Shown here piece after piece: positions 11,166 through 23,200 of a DNA stretch of 64,000 nt. Below the pieces are notes generated by a model. That model did not search any database and had not been told where the DNA came from. It worked only from the letters and a program-made list of their open reading frames with translations. Each line of letters starts with the position of its first letter. Within the stretch, counting starts at the first letter, position 1. Origin of the DNA: Plazaster borealis (lineage: Eukaryota > Echinodermata > Asteroidea > Forcipulatida > Labidiasteridae); NCBI GenBank assembly GCA_021014325.1, contig JAJGQC010000342.1, positions 31,025-95,024 of the forward strand. Reading direction: 5' to 3'. The position numbers and the translations under genes are program-made.

Positions 11166-12077
11166 GATCCCGAGAAGAGTCCACACGTGTTTGTACACTT
11201 TCTTAGGGTTTTTTATTTCCAAATCTCGGCTATAACTATAAGGCTCCGGTATCATAGGGGATTTTTGTCCCCGGTGACGTGTGTATCCCCCATACGGTAA
11301 ATTAACAAGGGCTGAAGGATGCTCAAAACACTAGGGCGCTCTCAGAAGAAATTTCTTCACAATCTGCCGTGGGGACAGAATCTAACCCTACACCGGTTTC
11401 GGGTTCCGTTTGATGTTAAAGCACCGTGTGTAATAAATGCGCCCTGCTCCAAAATAGACGACGGAGCCCGAGAGCCAGTGGCCAAGCCGAGGTTTGGAAA
11501 AGACCAACAGCGCCCTCATCTGTCAAGCAGTGTGATAATATTTAATTTTGAAACCTTCAACTTGTTTCCGTCCTCCGTGATCTTTGCTGATTCGCGCACC
11601 ATAAGAAAGCAATAACCCTTAAAACTGCTGAAGCGTGGAAACACGTGAGAAATAATATACTTTTATAAGTTCATCAAACATTTCACAAGTCCTGTAATGT
11701 CACTTAGGTATCATAAGAACTCTGCTTGTTATTGGATGGTCATTTAATCCAGGCTATAAACTAAAAAAAAGTCTATGACAATAAAACAAAAGTTCCAATT
11801 AGAGATTAATTTATGGTTGCCAGTTAAAAAAATGGTAATTAAATTCCACGAACTGAACAAATTAATGGTAAACTAAAAATGCTAGGGACTGCAATAATTC
11901 CAGGGACAGCATTTTGGTATAAACAATTGTATCCAAGTCAGTGGCGAATTGGGACGGGATGGGGGGGGGGGGGGGTTGGATTGGGGAATGATTTAACAAA
12001 CTCTCCCAGTCGCATCGTCAATAGTGAAATATTTACTTTATGGGGATTGGGTTGTAATGTATAAACAATGAGGACCA
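11166..12077. other. Non-coding DNA
   Basis: No supported gene is present. A poly-G run lies at about 11959-11975. The open frame at 11319-11615 has no recognisable domain or flanking splice signals. Confidence 0.4.
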
Positions 12078-12646
12078 GGGCCCAATTTCATAAAGCATGT
12101 AACTTAATATTGAAAGCACAAAAACTTGCTAAGCACCCTGGTTTCAATTTCACATGGTTAAGATTGATCGTAACTGCAAATCCATCGCAGTTGCTTAGCA
12201 AAGAGTGATGTCACAATACAAATCACTATGGTAATTACTGCTAACTCATCTTAAAGGAACGTTACAGAACTGGTAATTAAAATTTTCTTTATGATCACAG
12301 ATTTACATAAAACTTACATGGTCTAATGATGATGATAGTAGAAAACATCCCTAGAATTATTTCTGTCTGAAATGCCATATTTGATGAGAAATAAATAAAA
12401 CTAATTTCCGATTGGAGTTTATCGCTCATGAGCGTTTTATTCATGCATTGTATAACACATGCAAATGTGTAATCGTTTTTTTCACTATTTTCTTGTGACC
12501 CAGATGGCCGATCTATCTCAAACTTCTACAGGTTTGTCAGTTTCTGTATATGGTGGATTATATAAAGTGCTTACACTGCCAGTTAGCAAAAACCGATTCT
12601 GTAATGTTCCTTTAAGATGAATCTTAGTGCTTTGTGAAATCGGCCC
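12078..12646. mobile_element. GGGCCC-ended MITE split by another MITE
   Basis: It starts GGGCCCAATTTCATAAAGC and ends CTTTGTGAAATCGGCCCC, which are inverted ends of the family seen five more times in this window. The interior is interrupted by the TTAA-flanked element at 12251-12615. Without that insert the element would be about 200 bp, like its relatives. Confidence 0.7.
12251..12615. mobile_element. TTAA-flanked MITE nested in a GGGCCC-type MITE
   Basis: TTAA at 12251-12254 and 12612-12615 flank inverted ends AGGAACGTTACAGAA and TTCTGTAATGTTCCT. TTAA target duplication is typical of piggyBac-type transposition. There is no coding sequence. Confidence 0.7.
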
Positions 12647-12648
12647 CA

Positions 12649-12837
12649 GGGCCCAATTTCATAAAGCATGTAAGCACAAAAACTTGCTAAGCACAGAAAA
12701 CTCTTGCTTAGGATAGGTTGCCAGCCAAAATACCATACAGTTACCATTGCTGTGACTGGTACCCCACTCATTTCTTGCTTAGCCAAGAAATTTGCTTAGC
12801 AGAATTTTCTATTAAACAGTTTTATGATATTGGGCCC
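12649..12837. mobile_element. GGGCCC-ended MITE
   Basis: Inverted ends GGGCCCAATTTCATAAAGC and TTTTATGATATTGGGCCC enclose internal subrepeats of the type TTGCTTAGCA. It lies directly beside the preceding copy. Confidence 0.7.
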
Positions 12838-13373
12838 AGGTATTACACACATGTCTGGTTTTGTGGGGTGGGTCTCAAGTTCGTCAATTTGTTTCTTTGT
12901 TTGTTTGTTTTGTTGGGGTGTTGGGGTGTTTGTTTGTTTGTCTGTTTCGTTTAGGGAAGGGTTTTTTTTGGGGGGGGAGGTTCTGTTGGCCAATTATATT
13001 TGTGAGACAATTTTAAGACTGGCTTTTGGAGTGGGCCCAATAGTCGCGCCCCTCTTACAACTCTCCACTCAAAAATTAAAATAACAGGGTAAATAAATAA
13101 TAAATTATACATCAATAAGTAAAACAACCAGTCTGTAAAAGGAAAGTTTCCTTGAGCAAGTTTTTAACATTTGTCTTTTTTTAAGTCAGACAATTATGAC
13201 TAGCCAAGAATTCAAATCGTTTCTCATAACATTTATTTCATAAATAATAGGAACAAAACAGCATAGACAAAAAATGTGTTTAACAAAAACATACTAGAGC
13301 AATCTGCATTAATGTCATGTTACACACACCCTATACTCACTCAGGTCATTTTACTATCAGTCAGGGCCCAAAT

Positions 13374-13551
13374 TCATAGAGCTGATTAAGCAAAAAAAGC
13401 ACAACAAAATTATGATTGCCATAACAAGGTTACCAGCCAAAACTACCATGTCACATGTACAATCTGTGACTGGTATCCTGCTCATTTCTGCTAAGCAGGA
13501 AAATGTTAAGCAATATTCAGTGCTTAAGCAGCTCTATGAAATTTGGCCCAG
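13374..13551. mobile_element. GGGCCC-ended MITE
   Basis: The ends are GGGCCCAAATTCATAGAGCT and AGCTCTATGAAATTTGGCCC. It belongs to the same family as 14522-14714 and 15030-15227 and lies just downstream of the RMI1 stop codon, possibly in the 3' untranslated region. Confidence 0.7.
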
Positions 13552-14073
13552 GGTTCGCATCCCAATGCAAACCAGCCCTGGACAAGAATTCCTTCAAATC
13601 TGTTTTCTTTCAACGTAGATTGTAAGTGGTATATTGCCTATCTACGGGAAAATGCTGGTGTACTGATTCTTTGCTAACGCAGAACGGGGTTCGAACCCAA
13701 ACTATGTCCAAAGCCTGACACAAAAATGGAATTCCTGTTGGCCAGGGTTTCAATGCAAATTTGAACTGACACTTGGCATGACCGTCTACAAATGTGATCT
13801 TTCAAGTTATTATAAACTGAACATTTTTCAATGTTTTGTTTGGTATTCTTCAACTCTTGGGTGAAAAAAGGCCGTCTATTTTAAACTCTGTATATCTTTT
13901 TATGCTTTCTCCAAACAGATGAAAAGTAGACATCTTACATGATTGTTTATAAAGTGCAATCTTTCATGTACAAAACTTCCGATTGCTATTTCATCCATTC
14001 ACATAATCATCATTGGCGTACTGACTGTTAAAAGGCCCTTTACTGTTTGACAAATCTTGCCAATTCTAGTCAA

Positions 14074-14214
14074 TCACTGCTTCGGGACTTCTCTGAATTT
14101 GGTTGCTATGTCCTCTGGACTTGTTGTTCCCACCATGGTCACCAGAGGGCGCTGTTCATCCAAACGCACTTTGATGGTCATCAGGCAGTGCATATCAATC
14201 AACGATTTCTGGCA
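14074..14214 (-). CDS. RMI1: RMI1 terminal exon with stop
   Basis: This exon is 46 codons plus TGA at 14076-14074. It begins CQKSLIDMHCLMTI, which matches the end of the RMI1 C-terminal domain, and ends FREVPKQ. The acceptor GGTTTGGCACAG is good. The 3' untranslated region probably runs below 14074. A TTTATT at about 13232 (AATAAA on the minus strand) is one possible polyadenylation signal. Confidence 0.88.
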   Translation of the reverse strand, partial: CQKSLIDMHCLMTIKVRLDEQRPLVTMVGTTSPEDIATKFREVPKQ

Positions 14215-17200
14215 CTGTGCCAAACCCTAATGAATCCAAATGAGTAAGGAGGAAAAAAAAACATAAACTTGAAAAAGAAAGTTATAAGGTGAATAAAGAC
14301 TAGAATTTATTTTATTGATCCAAACAAATATGCTAAGTAGATCAAATGATACTAAGCAGAATCGGGTTGATAGCCAAGCTACTAGTAAGTATGAAGTAAC
14401 TGGTGCCCTGATGAGACACATCTAAACCAGATGAAGCCATGATGGTTCTCAACCACCGTGCAATAGTAGAGCTCATCGACACCACAGCATGAATCGGTTT
14501 CACAAATGACATGAACAGATAGGGCCCTATTTTATACAGCTGATTCAGCAGAAAATATTGCTTAACAATTTCTGCTTAGCACAAAATGAGCAGGACACCA
14601 TTCACAAATTGTATATGTGACATGGCAATTTGGCTGGTAACCTTATTCTGGTAAGCATAATTTTATTGTGCTTAGCTACTTTTTGTGCTTAAGCATCTCT
14701 ATAAAATTGGGCCCTTGTCAGTTTTTCCTTACCCTATCCTCGGACACGTTTCGTCTTCTGAAGATATCACTGCTAATAGCAGTTAGCTTTGCAAAGTAAC
14801 ATTTTCTGGTATTTAGCTCAATGAAATTATGCATATGCGAGTTAGATTTGAATAATGTCTGGTACAATGACTTACTGAGTCACAAGTGACTGCTTACATG
14901 TGAAGTCCTCAGACTAGGGACAGTTGCTATGTCACATGGTCTGGGTCAAACCTCTGCATAGTTACGTGTGAACACCCATACACAGTATTGAATGAATGTG
15001 TATGGCACAATGGTACCAGGGTTTTATCTGGGCCTAATTTCAAAGAGATGCTTTAGCAGAAAATATTGCTTAAAAATTTTCTGTGTTGCTGAAAACTTTT
15101 CTGCGAAGCCAAAGTAACCAGAATACCAGTCACAGATTGTACATGTGACATGGTATTTTAGCTGGTAACCTTATTCTGGTAAGCATAATTCCGTTGTGCT
15201 TATAAGCAGCTCTATGAAATTGGGCCCTGGAAGTTGCTACACAAAAGCTTGCCCTAAACCAAACCTACATCTTTGTTCCTCCATCCATATTTATTCTTAA
15301 AATGCATCTTTTGACATTTTTCTTATAGCCTTACCTGGCGTAGTTTGGTCTCGAGATCTTTTGCTTCAGTTGCCTCCATTGATTTTAAAGATTTCTTCAT
15401 TTGCTGCACAAGAAATTAAATTAAAATTTGTTAGTTTATCTATAAGGAAAAAGATAAGCTTGGTTAAACCTGAACTGTTCACAATTACTTATAATAATAT
15501 CAACTCTTATATAGCGCAATTCCAAAGAATGATCATTGCGCTTCAAACATTATTACCCCTGGTCACTGGGCCATATATTTTATTCCTTAAACCATCTCAG
15601 CTCCCTGTGGAGTATACAGGCTGTGCTGCCAAGTATGTAGCGCACAAAGCTAAATCAATCGCAACGCCGTCTCTGCCCTCACAGGTACCTATTTACCCCT
15701 GGGTGATGAGAAGCAATTATAGTGAAGTGTTTTGCTCAAGGACACAAGTGTCACGACCAAGATTCGAACCCACACCCTGATGACTCAGCAACCAGAACTT
15801 GAGTCCGATGCACTAAACCGCTCGGCCACAACACGCCATGGCTAAGCAAATTAATCTGCTTACTGTTGAACAGCTTCATTAAAGAGGCCCCAAATATTTT
15901 GGACATTTGTTATATTTCAAACTCACTGTCATTTCGGGAACGGAAAATCCAATCAGCTGAGTGAGTACCTGAAAGTTAGAAGGAAATAATAATAATAATA
16001 ATACTGAGTTCTTATATAGACCTTTATCACAACCGATGGGCTTTATCAAAGCGCTCAGTATTTTGTTCCTGCAAGGTATGCGAAGCTACGTTTTTGAAGT
16101 GTGAGACCTATTCCTTTACATAGCACCATGTAATGGTTTACAAGGTGCTGTGGCGCAATATGCTGCCGATCAAACCAGGAACACCGGGGCAAATTCCTTC
16201 TCTTTACGATAAGTGCATTGGGTTCTTTCACGTGCATTACACACGGGACCTACGGCTTTACATCCCATCAGAAGGACGCAGCGATAATGGTTAAGTGTCT
16301 TGCTCAAGGACACAAGTGTCACAACCGGGACTCGAACCCACACTCTGCTGATCAGAAACACCAGAGCTTGAGTCCGGTGTTCTTATCGGCTCGGCCACGA
16401 AAGGAAAGGACAGGAAAGGTCAAGTTAACTGACTTTGTCTGTTTGCTAAAGCGCTGTGGTCTAAATGAAATGGTGCTACACTGCTGCTTGAAAGAAAAAT
16501 CATACCAAAGTGTACCAGAATAGTGCATTAAAATATGGACTGTGTGACTACTGGGACAGATGTGATTGAGAAAGATTAGGATTGCAAAGTTATTGCATGT
16601 TATGAAAATGTACATTAGTGACGCACATGGCAAGTTTGTGGATTACAAAACGTTTTTTGTTTTTTAAAATTTTTTATAGAGCAGTCATTCTCAACTGGGG
16701 TGGTGAGCACCTTTGAGATACTTTGAAAACAGTTAAATTATTTCTCAAAAAATTTGCTTAAACGGTTAGCAAGTTCAGCGTAGATACACATTGCTAGACA
16801 GTTTGTTTAGATGATCTTCCCAACAAGGGAACTCTGCAAAGCTCTCACAAGGGGCTATTAACACCAAGCTGGCAACAGCCAACCTCTCACATACAAACAT
16901 TGGTTTAACGTCTATGATTATGAATTGCATAAATCAAGAAATTGTGATTCAGTAACTAGAGGACAATACTCATTCTAGTCATTGTAAAATCATACAATAA
17001 ACATTTAGTCACACATTCTGGAGTTTGTATTTGTCCCTTTGTACCAGTTGTTTCAATTTACAACAGTTAGTAGTTACCTGATTAGACAACTCTACATCCA
17101 TTGATGCCGTTTTGTCGCTGATCTTTGCCAAGATGCTCCAGTAGCCATCCTTGCGAGATAATGGGGACAGAAGGGTGACAACAAAGCCCTGTACAAAGAG

Positions 17201-20200
17201 TAGGGAACAGGTAGAACGATAGAGTTGTTTTGACTTATAATAATATGCAGTTCTTACTTTGTGTTTCATCACACCCAAAAGGGCATTTGGAAGCGCTCAT
17301 TATTTCATCTACACATATGCGGAACTAAGTTTGGAATTATTAGACCCATTTGTACAATGTATCTTGTAACAATTTAAAAGGTGCTGTGGCACAATCTGAA
17401 TGCAGCCAACTATGCCAGAAACATCTCTGGGGCAAACCCTTTCTCTTAACGATCAGTGTACATGCTTCTTTACGTGCATTACACAACAAACAGGACAATT
17501 ACTGTGAATCGCAGAACCTTGGCCAAAAGCCACAGCCGATTATCTGCCATGGTATGCTGGAATCTTGGAACGCTCAAACTTACCTCCCATGGGGGCTGAA
17601 TATAATGATAAACAATGGTGGCAGCCTGTCCATTCCGGTATGCCACATTTGGAATTGGGGATTACACAATAACCCATGGGAAAAAGGGATATTACGAGCA
17701 TGATTTCCAGTACCATCTGTCCCGTTTTGTATGGTGAAACAAAGTATAGCACGGTTGGTGCATGCATGTGCACGTTACACAATGGAAAGTCAAGGTGGAT
17801 ATTCACCTCAGCAGTTCGACTGACTGCAACAAAATTGAGGGCGCTCTGAATTGAGGGCGCTACGCCCTCTGGGCGTTAAAAGATAGTTCACCGCAGGCCA
17901 GTCCAGAAAAATTTGGTACATGTGTACACATGTTATCCAATGTGAAGTGGTTAAAGTAAGCCTGTTGTTACATTACCTTAATATTGAATGCGAAGCTTTC
18001 CTGAGCTTGAATCCTTGACATGACAGTTTCCATGGTGACAACACCTTGATGATAAAGCACAAATTATCCAGGTTTAATATATATGGTGTTTTAATCTTAA
18101 GGTCTGTGTCATTCAGAGCTGGGATGCTTGCTAATGCCAAGATGTCACTAGGGGCACGTTGCCACCTACTCCTGGGGCTGGAACAGGGTTACCCCCTTCA
18201 CAGTCCGTAAGGATGTAGGCATGGGTATCATCCACTAGGAGCCTGGCTGGTAGAGCAGAATGCACTAGCTACCTTCCTAACTTTTTATGAAGCAATTATG
18301 GTTTAAAAGTGCCTCGCTCGAGGGCTCAAGTGTCATAACCAGGATTCGAAACCCACACTTTGCTGCTGACAACACAAGAGCTTGGGTCCAGTGAACTAGA
18401 CCGATCAGCCATGACACCACAAAGTATAAGTGTGATACTCTAGGGAAACTGCACAGTCGGTTTAAAATGCATACGTACATGTACATCATTCTGTTGTGCT
18501 GTACTGTCAGGGAAATTGTGTAAATTGTTCAGGAAGACACTTTATTCCCATAAAAAGTAAAAGAGACAATGGTTTTCCTATGTCTTTGTGTACAAAACCT
18601 TGCCAGCGTCCCAGCATTGACAGCGTTGCATGCATAATTTGCTCATACGGTCTAGATTAGTCTTTAAGATGCAGGATGACAGCAGATATACCAAGTATTT
18701 TCTATTGTTCACCTTGTTTTGGGTATGCACATATTTCTGACAACCATTGTAATTACAAAGTAAAAACTGCTGCCACCTAGCATCTAAAAAAGTATTTCAT
18801 TGGAAGGAATGGGTTAAAGCGAATTCATTGTTATCAACTCATCATATGTAAGTTCCCAACATAGTGCAAGCTAAGATTCAGACAACCTTGTTCCACATGG
18901 GTTCCAATTGTTAGTTAGCAATCACCCTTCCCCCATAAATCTCATCAATACCTCCATGGCATAGTCCTCCCTTGTTTCATCCTCTGACCACCCAGACCAC
19001 ACATTCAATTCCCCACTGTTCCTTCCCTTGCTCCCCCAACCATGTTCAGTGACATAAAAGACCACCTAGTCTGTCCCCACTAGCTTGACTATAAAAATGT
19101 CCTTCGTTTCATCCTTAGTTTATTCTTCCTTGTTCTGTACTAAAAGACGGACCATCCTGGTTAGCCCAGTGCTACATTGTGCACTGTGGCCCGATCCAGT
19201 CTTTTCTTCTACTTCTCTGTTTGGAAATTCAGCCCAGGTGTATTAAATAAATATCCTGTAAAGCCCAACCATAAAAGACATATATTTCATCTTCATTGTA
19301 TTCCTGTCTACATAGCTCTAGTATTATCGACTAGGGCCCAATTTCATAGAGCTGCTTAAGCAGAAGATTTTGCTTAACAATTTCGTGCTAAGCAGAAATG
19401 AGCAGGATACCATGTCACAAATTGTACATGTGTCATGGTATTTTGGCTGGTAACCTTAATCTGGTAAGCATAATGTTGCTGTGCTTAGCTACTTTTTGTG
19501 CTTAAGCAGCTCTATTATTATCGGCCAGCTCAGTGACACCCATGTTATGTGTTCCAATAGTATAACTAACCTTCACTTGAATGGAATCTGCTTCGTTTGG
19601 CAGAACTTGAACCCTCAAATACATTAGATCCACTGGCTTCTAAGCATGAGGAGGAATTTGGTGTATCGGAAGATGATGTGGTAGATATAGTGGACGGATC
19701 AGATGTGTCTTTGCTTGATGGCTCTTTGGTTATGCGTGCAGCGATCCCTGTCGCTGGGGCTGGCTTTCCCGAAACTGTCTGTAAGTTTGGATTATAAATA
19801 CTTCTGGATCTGGTGGGGTCTTTTTGAAGTGCTGATCTTGGCTGTTCATTCCACTGCTTTGAATCAGCTACTCTGTCAGTAGAACTTAGCGAGACTTTCT
19901 TTGACATACATGCATTTGAAGTTTGGCCAGGATTGATTCTGTTTGTCGTTGATGAATACGCAGCTGTGGTTGCCTTGTGGTGAGCAGTATTGGTTTCTTT
20001 CTTGACATCTTGGCGGTTACTGATTGAGGAAACTGCTGATGAATGGGAGGCAGTTGGAATGTTCTGTCCGAGATGACCGGGTCCATGGACGTTGAGATTC
20101 TGCTCTACTTGTTCTAACCACATCTCATCAATGTCGTCATCGACTGGCCATTCAGTCTCCTTATCAGCCTTCACCAAACAGAATTACAACAAATAGAACG

Positions 20201-23200
20201 TCAACCCAAATATTTACTTGAGCAAATTTCATCAAAATGGGTGCTGATGCAGACAGCACCTTATCATAGAAACTTCAAGCATGAGAATGGGCGATGATGA
20301 CAAAACCGGAAATCCATTTCGTACGAAAATAATTGATAATAAACGATAAAAATGCATGTCCGGATTTGGGGCAATGTCCGGAATTTGGGCAAGGTGACCC
20401 AGGCGTCACCGCCGCACTCAGTGAACAGTTGTCAGTAGACTTTTCAAAGTCTCCAAACATTTTCCTTTGCTTTAGCAATAAAACACATCACGGTCAAACA
20501 ATTTATAAACCGCACCGTGATTGAAGCGAGGAATGAGAGAAGTCTACAATATCCATTGATCTCGCTGCATAATGCACATGGAAGTTGGCAGCAATTATTA
20601 ACGTGCTGTTTTTTCACAAATGATGTACAAAGGTAAACTTACAATTTCTGATTAAAGAGGGATTAGCGAAATCCAAGTGTATACCCCCTAGAACTCACCC
20701 CAAAAATATTATATCAAATTCACTCTAAACTTGAATTTGAAAGGGAAAAAAACGGAATTCCGGTTTAAACCGGAAGATTCTCATGCCTGATACTTGCACT
20801 TGCTCTAAATTAGTCAGCTGAAAAGATTTTATTTATTACATTCAATCAGTATCATCTGTCAGAGCATCTCAACTGGGCTTAACTGAGCTAAGTATAAAAC
20901 AATTGTGCTTACCAGAAAAAGGTTGTATATTTAGTTTGCGGTAACAGCATGTGCATATTTGCTGTGTAGATTTTGTTCTTTGAGAACTTGTCTTGCTATT
21001 TAGTCTTCTGCCGTGGAGTAGATTTTGGAATTCGGGAGACTTCTTAGTTCTGAAAAGAACTGTCCTGCTTATTAGCTGCTTCCTGGGCAGAAGGTAGAAC
21101 ATTCCGCCTAGGTAGTAGTGAATTAAAACAGTTTAGCTCTAAAACCCTCAAAACTTTCTTTTCTTATTTCATATTTTAGATCGAGTTGTGTTATAAAACA
21201 CATATGGACTGGCGTAATTAAGTCACTAGTTAACGTCTATCCCCCCTTCCAGCCTGTGAGTGACCAGAAGAAGGACCTATTTCCCACCTAACATTACAGG
21301 GCAGGACGACCACTTCAAGGTGGGGGCTACACTTAACTGATTTGGGCTGTCGACCCAAATCAACTGCCATCAGGGGCACGTTGCCACCTACTCCTGGGGC
21401 TGAAATAGGGTTACCCCCTTCACTGTCCGTAGGCATGGGTATCATCCACTAGGAGCCTGGCTGGTAGAGCAGAAAGCACAACCGTCCCAACTTTTTATGA
21501 AGCAATTATGGTTAAGTGCCTTGCTCAAGGACACAAGTGTCATGACCGGGATTCGAATCCACACTCTGCTGCTGACAACATCAGAGCTTGGGTTCGGTGC
21601 ACTAGACACCTCGGCCACAACACATTCCCTCGAGGGGGATAGACGTGCTCTAGTGACCTCATTGCCAGTCCATAGGAGTATAATATTGCCTTACATTGAG
21701 CTTGGGTTCGGTGCACTAGACACCTCGGCCACAACACATTCCCTCGAGGGGGATAGACGTGCTCTAGTGACCTCATTGCCAGTCCATAGGAGTATAATAT
21801 TGCCTTACATTGAGCTTGGGTTTGGTGCACTAGACACCTCGGCCATGACACATTCCCTCGAGGGGGATAGAGGTGCTCTAGTGACCTCATTGCCAGTCCA
21901 TAGGAGTATAATATTGCCTTACATTGAGCTTGGGTTTGGTGCACTAGACACCTCGGCCATGACACATTCCCTCGAGGGGGATAGAGGTGCTCTAGTGACC
22001 TCATTGCCAGTCCATAGGAGTATAATATTGCCTTACATTGAGCTTGGGTTCGGTGCACTAGACACCTTGGCCATGACAAATTCCCTCGAGGGGGATAGAT
22101 GTGCTCTAGTGACCTCATTGCCAGTCCATAGGAGTATAATATTGCCTTACATTGAGCTTGGGTTTGGTGCACTAGACACCTCGGCCATGACAAATTCCCT
22201 CGAGGGGGATAGATGTGCTCTAGTGACCTCATTGCCAGTCCATAGGAGTATAATATTGCCTTACATTGCTTGCCATTTGTTGTATCCTGTCCATCTCTTC
22301 AATCTGTTGGATTTCATTCAACATTAAGGCATCCAGGCCATCCCCAAAGTCATCACTGCTGGGTATCACTGTATAAGACATTATCAAACTTCCATAATAA
22401 AGGGATTGTATACGTTTGGTAATTGAAACCCACTGTTTGTTTCAATCCTATCAAAATGTAGATATACCATAAAACTAACCTTTGAAAATTTCATTTCAAA
22501 AGGTGGTAGCTTTTTTGAGATATTGCCAAACTGGAGTGGTTTTGTCCATGCAGGAAGAATAATCTGCATTGGAATACACAATCTGAGAATTGTTACTGTC
22601 AGTAACGCTTCCAAGATTCAAATTTGTTTGGATAAAAACTGATCTTTTTCCATAACCACATTACTTCAAGCTGAAATATTTCTCAAAATGCTTTGTACTA
22701 TCAGAAGCTGCTGTACTTCTTACCAACTAAATTTTTATTGCCATTAATTTTATGAATAATTACCAAACGTATACAGACCCTTTGAATAGATGTAATAATT
22801 GCATCAGGGTTAAAGAATATTAATCTTGATTTTACTATTATAGACCGTGCAAGCCTCGCGAATATCGAAATAGAGAAAACAACTCAAACAAATACTAAAT
22901 TTTGCTATGAAATCAAATCTTTTAAAATCCTATTAATACAAAATTCTTCAAACTGAAAACACCCATAGCAATTTGTTATAAATAAAATTTCAATTTTTAT
23001 ATAACACAAATAATTTGTTGAAAAAACATTGAAACAAAATGAAAGTTTTTGCCAATCACGCCCGAATTCGTGCGACCATCAACTTGATATTGAAGCAGAT
23101 ATTCGATGAGCACCGTATAGATGCCAGCTATTGAGGATAAACTGTCAATTGAAGGAGATCTCGGAGACTGAAGAAGTTACATGTAAGCCCATAATGAAGA

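Noticed and set aside
21497..22327. Long open frames on both strands (276 and 230 codons) with a 38-residue repeat
   Set aside because: They arise only because the 114-bp repeat length is a multiple of three; the same DNA is open on both strands and lies in an RMI1 intron.
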